From Pardosa pseudoannulata (lineage: Eukaryota; Arthropoda; Arachnida; Araneae; Lycosidae): a stretch of 64,000 nucleotides of DNA. Positions 61,009-64,000 of this stretch are shown here, one piece after another. How positions within the stretch are numbered: position 1 is the first letter of the stretch; the number at the start of each line of letters is the position of its first letter. A program made the translations under genes and the position numbers. Under the pieces are notes generated by a model, which was given only the letters and a program-made list of their open reading frames with translations, was not told where the DNA came from and did no database searches. Location of the stretch: NCBI GenBank assembly GCA_032207245.1, contig CM063499.1, positions 41,966,966-42,030,965 of the forward strand, given 5' to 3'.

Positions 61009-61240
61009 TTCAATGTGTTTTTAGAAATATTACATTTCAGTCTTTTTAACAGCATATATATTCGCTAAAAATAATTTCTGAGCAGTTTTTAATGATTTAG
61101 CCTACGAAAAATTGAAATAAATCCCAATGATAATTAACATTACATGATATTATACTGTTATAATTACAAGGGTGTAAACATCGCGACCGCTTTAATGTTT
61201 ACATTTTTAGATTGAAAACTGAAACAGTGTTGCCAATTTT
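61009..61240 (-). promoter_or_regulatory. PIG-L upstream region with inverted forkhead-type sites
   Basis: Directly upstream of the PIG-L ATG. TGTAAACA (61173-61180) and TGTTTACA (61196-61203) form an inverted pair of forkhead-consensus octamers around a CpG-containing core, CGCGACCGC. No TATA box at a fitting distance was identified. Regulatory function is inferred from motif and position only. Confidence 0.35.
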
Positions 61241-63535
61241 CATTTTCTACTTTATATAGGCCTTTTAAAAAAAGTAAAGGGAAAATAACAACTTAAAAAT
61301 AAAAAATGATATTAATAAAACTTCAATGAAAAAACGTTGGTTACATTAGTATTAATATATGAATGTATTTTATAGCATAATTTTATAAATAATAGAAAAG
61401 TAGTTATTAAACAGCTTTCATTATAACTACAACAATACTCTTGTATTGAATTTATAAAACAACAGTCAATGCAGGAAAATAAATTTAATTTATCACACAG
61501 CACTTTCTTTATAACAAAATTTAATTTGAAAATCTGATTATTATTTTCTAAAAGTTTCATTCTACTTTTTCAGTCAACAGTTTACTTACAAGCTAATGTA
61601 CACCGAAAGACCATCTGATGTATGTTTATCAGATTGCAAACATTTATCAAATATTAAAAGATACTTACAATCGAAAATATGTTGTTAATACTAAGAAAAC
61701 AATCGATGTAGGAAGAAATCGTAAGAAAGAATACGTACAGTGAGAAATGCATCTTTTCATTAATACGTTTTCCCATGTGATCCCTGCGTGTATGTAAAGT
61801 AAATGCAATTCAAGCTTAGAAATTGAAAAATTATATATTTTTTAGAAAATTTGCTATACGTACAAATGTTGAATGATTATGTCATTGTGCAACATAATGT
61901 GAATTCAGCATTTCTATGTGAAATAGTTTTTTGAGGCAAGAAAAACATGAAGCATTGTGTAGTGTAATCGCTTGACTGTAATATAATATGATTTTGTTAT
62001 TGTAGGAAAAAGGTAACAATAAACAGGTAGAAAATCCATGATTAATTCACTGTGTCATTATATTTCAGCTTAATGATTACAGTATTAAAACTAAAGCTAT
62101 TCCACATTGAAAAACTGTCAAATCAACGGAAATTTATGATGGAAAGATCCTTATGTTAGCCCAAGGATTATGATGTACAGCAAAATCAGCATAGTTCCAA
62201 AGTCAAAAGACGATTTCAAGGAAATATTGTTAAAAAAATGTCTGTTATCCTTAAACACATAATATCATCACGTTTTACTAGTAGTAGTTTCAATGAAAAG
62301 AACACTTATAAAACAAAAACAATGGAAACTCTGAAATTTAGGAAATGGTAACACAAATTTAAATGCTATTAGATGATATCAAAAAGCATTTCGTAAGAAA
62401 AGTTAAAAGCATGAAAAATCAGTGACTCGGCTTAACAGATTGTAGTTCGTACTTAAATAAATTAGGTAACATTAAAAATTGAGCATACAGTGTGCAAATA
62501 AAGAAAAAGCAGATCGAATTAGTGTGAAATAATTCTGTGATAAAGGCTGATTTGTAATTATGATGGATGAATTCCTGTGTAAAGTACTGTAGTAGCCCTA
62601 AGGTGCGTTCATTGCTCCTTCAGATCATAGACTGGTTGGTAAAATATTTTTTTCATTGTTGATATTCGAATTAGTATGTAAAATTCCCGTGTTAAAGGCC
62701 AGCACGTAATTATAGCGAATGAATTCTCACGTGCAGCACAGTTCCTCAGGAATCGGTGGGTGAAAGATTTCTCCCTTTCTTGTGAAGCACACGGGGTAAC
62801 GTTTTCTTAACGGAGAAGTGGTTTCTACAGCTTTCAGGCAGGTTCTCTCGTTCTCATTGTTCTTGAAAAAACATCCCAATCGCAACTGGCTTTATAACAA
62901 TGTTTGTAATACGAGAGAACCGACGAACAGAGCTAACTCCAGGCACAGACAGCCAGGACGTTTGTACGGTGGGTAAAAATTTGGGGATGGCTTCTCGGCT
63001 ATGAATGTAAGTAAAATACTCATATATTGTGGAAATTATTTTGACTGTATAGAACGTGCTAGACTAGCGTACAATCCAACTTACAGTTCTTCCCACTGCA
63101 ATTCTCGTATAGATAGGTTTTTTATTCTCTTTCGATCTCCAACAATTAAGTTCCTTCTGGATTAATGTTTTCCTAACAATTGATTAATTTTGATTAATGT
63201 TAATTCTTATCTGTTCTAAGAAATGTTTCGATAAAACTGAATTAGCTTCGAACCACCGATCTTGTAAGTAATGTAAATAAACTCATTTGTGTTAAAGTCA
63301 TCGAACTTGAATATTCGTACCTTATATGAAATCGTTACATACGTTCATTACAGACGGCTCTCGTTAATTTGGGTTATTCCGCTCCAAACTATACCGCGAA
63401 AAGTTAATTTCCACTAAGTAGGACTTCTTATTTATGAATCAAATATTTTCGTATTTCGAAAACCTATTTACAACCTTTTAATCATTTTTTAAAACTTTTA
63501 TTAGTTCATGTCTAAAACTTATGTAGCTATTCTAA
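61241..63535. other. Intergenic region upstream of PIG-L
   Basis: No supported gene. 62740-63010 is less AT-rich and ends in a donor-like CTATGAAT|GTAAGTAA on the plus strand, which could be a 5' exon of a gene running out of the window, but nothing else supports it. Confidence 0.45.
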
Positions 63536-63900
63536 CCCTCTAAGCGGTTCGCACGTACCATTCCGCCAAACCGATGATGTCTACAAAGCGGTTGTCACGT
63601 ACAATTTCGACCCCCCAAAAACGCTCCGAAAATGGATGTAGTGTGCATTTTTGCCAGTGGTTTCCCACATGGAGTTTTGCGTAGGAGGGTCAGGTTGATT
63701 GTTTAGGAACTGCACCCCTCTTTGACTAACATTTATTGAGGTTGCACCTCTATCCCTGAGGCAAAAAGACGATGATAGCTTTTCATGACTTGGTAAATCT
63801 CTATTACGAAGTATTTCGTGTGCGGTAACAGATGTATCTCTGATTGCACCACTTAAATATCTTGGATGACTTTCGTAAAAAATATAAACAAGTCTCAAAG
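63536..63900. mobile_element. Possible piggyBac-like terminus with an unrecognised open frame
   Basis: CCCTCTAAGCGGTTCGCACG follows CTAA (a likely mutated TTAA), and a second GCGGTTGTCACGTAC lies 40 bases further, like subterminal repeats. On the minus strand 63581-63898 is an open frame of 105 codons containing RGATSINVSQRGVQFLNN and NSMWETTGKNAHYIHFRS. It is not recognised, and the other transposon end would lie outside or be lost. Confidence 0.35.
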
Positions 63901-64000
63901 AATATTTTTATTTGTACTTTTAGAATACATTATTTCTTATGGGATGATCTTCGAGACTTGACGAGCTTTATGTGTATTAAAAATTAAAATCTATAATATC

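Noticed and set aside
63581..63898. Host gene of 105 residues
   Set aside because: The frame runs into piggyBac-like terminal sequence and resembles no family I can name, so I list it only as part of a possible transposon.

Overview
This window looks like a transposon-rich, AT-rich stretch of an animal nuclear genome, most likely an arthropod and possibly a chelicerate. The evidence is GT-AG introns, eukaryotic transposon families, tRNA-derived SINEs, satellite DNA and one conserved eukaryotic gene. The exact organism cannot be fixed from the sequence alone. A 100-N scaffold gap lies at 6401-6500.

The one host gene I can support well is on the minus strand at 45009-61008. I assembled it by eye from seven exons joined by GT-AG introns. 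It encodes a 247-residue PIG-L (N-acetylglucosaminyl-phosphatidylinositol de-N-acetylase, second step of GPI-anchor synthesis). All splice phases agree, the HPDDE and GHxNH motifs are intact, and the length is close to that of the human protein. Its introns are crowded with transposon remnants. Three further minus-strand candidate exons (5872-5931, 9003-9061, 14066-14309) are weak.

Layout: 1-2440 is a satellite array of about 229-bp monomers, and 2440-6400 is its unique right flank, ending at the gap. 6501-8510 is a second tandem array of about 245-bp units. 8511-30400 is mostly a mosaic of DNA transposons: Tc1, hAT, piggyBac-like TTAA elements, Harbinger-like foldback MITEs, a Helitron-like element and SINEs. 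30670-36165 is a larger array of the same 229-bp satellite, and 36166-40105 repeats the flank seen at 2440-6400, so the window holds a segmental duplication about 31-34 kb apart. 40106-45000 carries more MITEs and a piggyBac remnant. 45009-61008 is the PIG-L gene. 61009-64000 is its upstream region, with no gene I can support.

The most interesting signals are: the duplicated satellite block, whose flank identity switches abruptly near 4550/38255 and ends at a gap; nested inverted repeats kept in most satellite monomers; a dense set of TTAA-flanked piggyBac-type MITEs, some sharing one TTAA; a tandem dimer of a Harbinger-like MITE bounded by one TTA duplication; and a perfect 33-bp inverted copy inside PIG-L intron 4.
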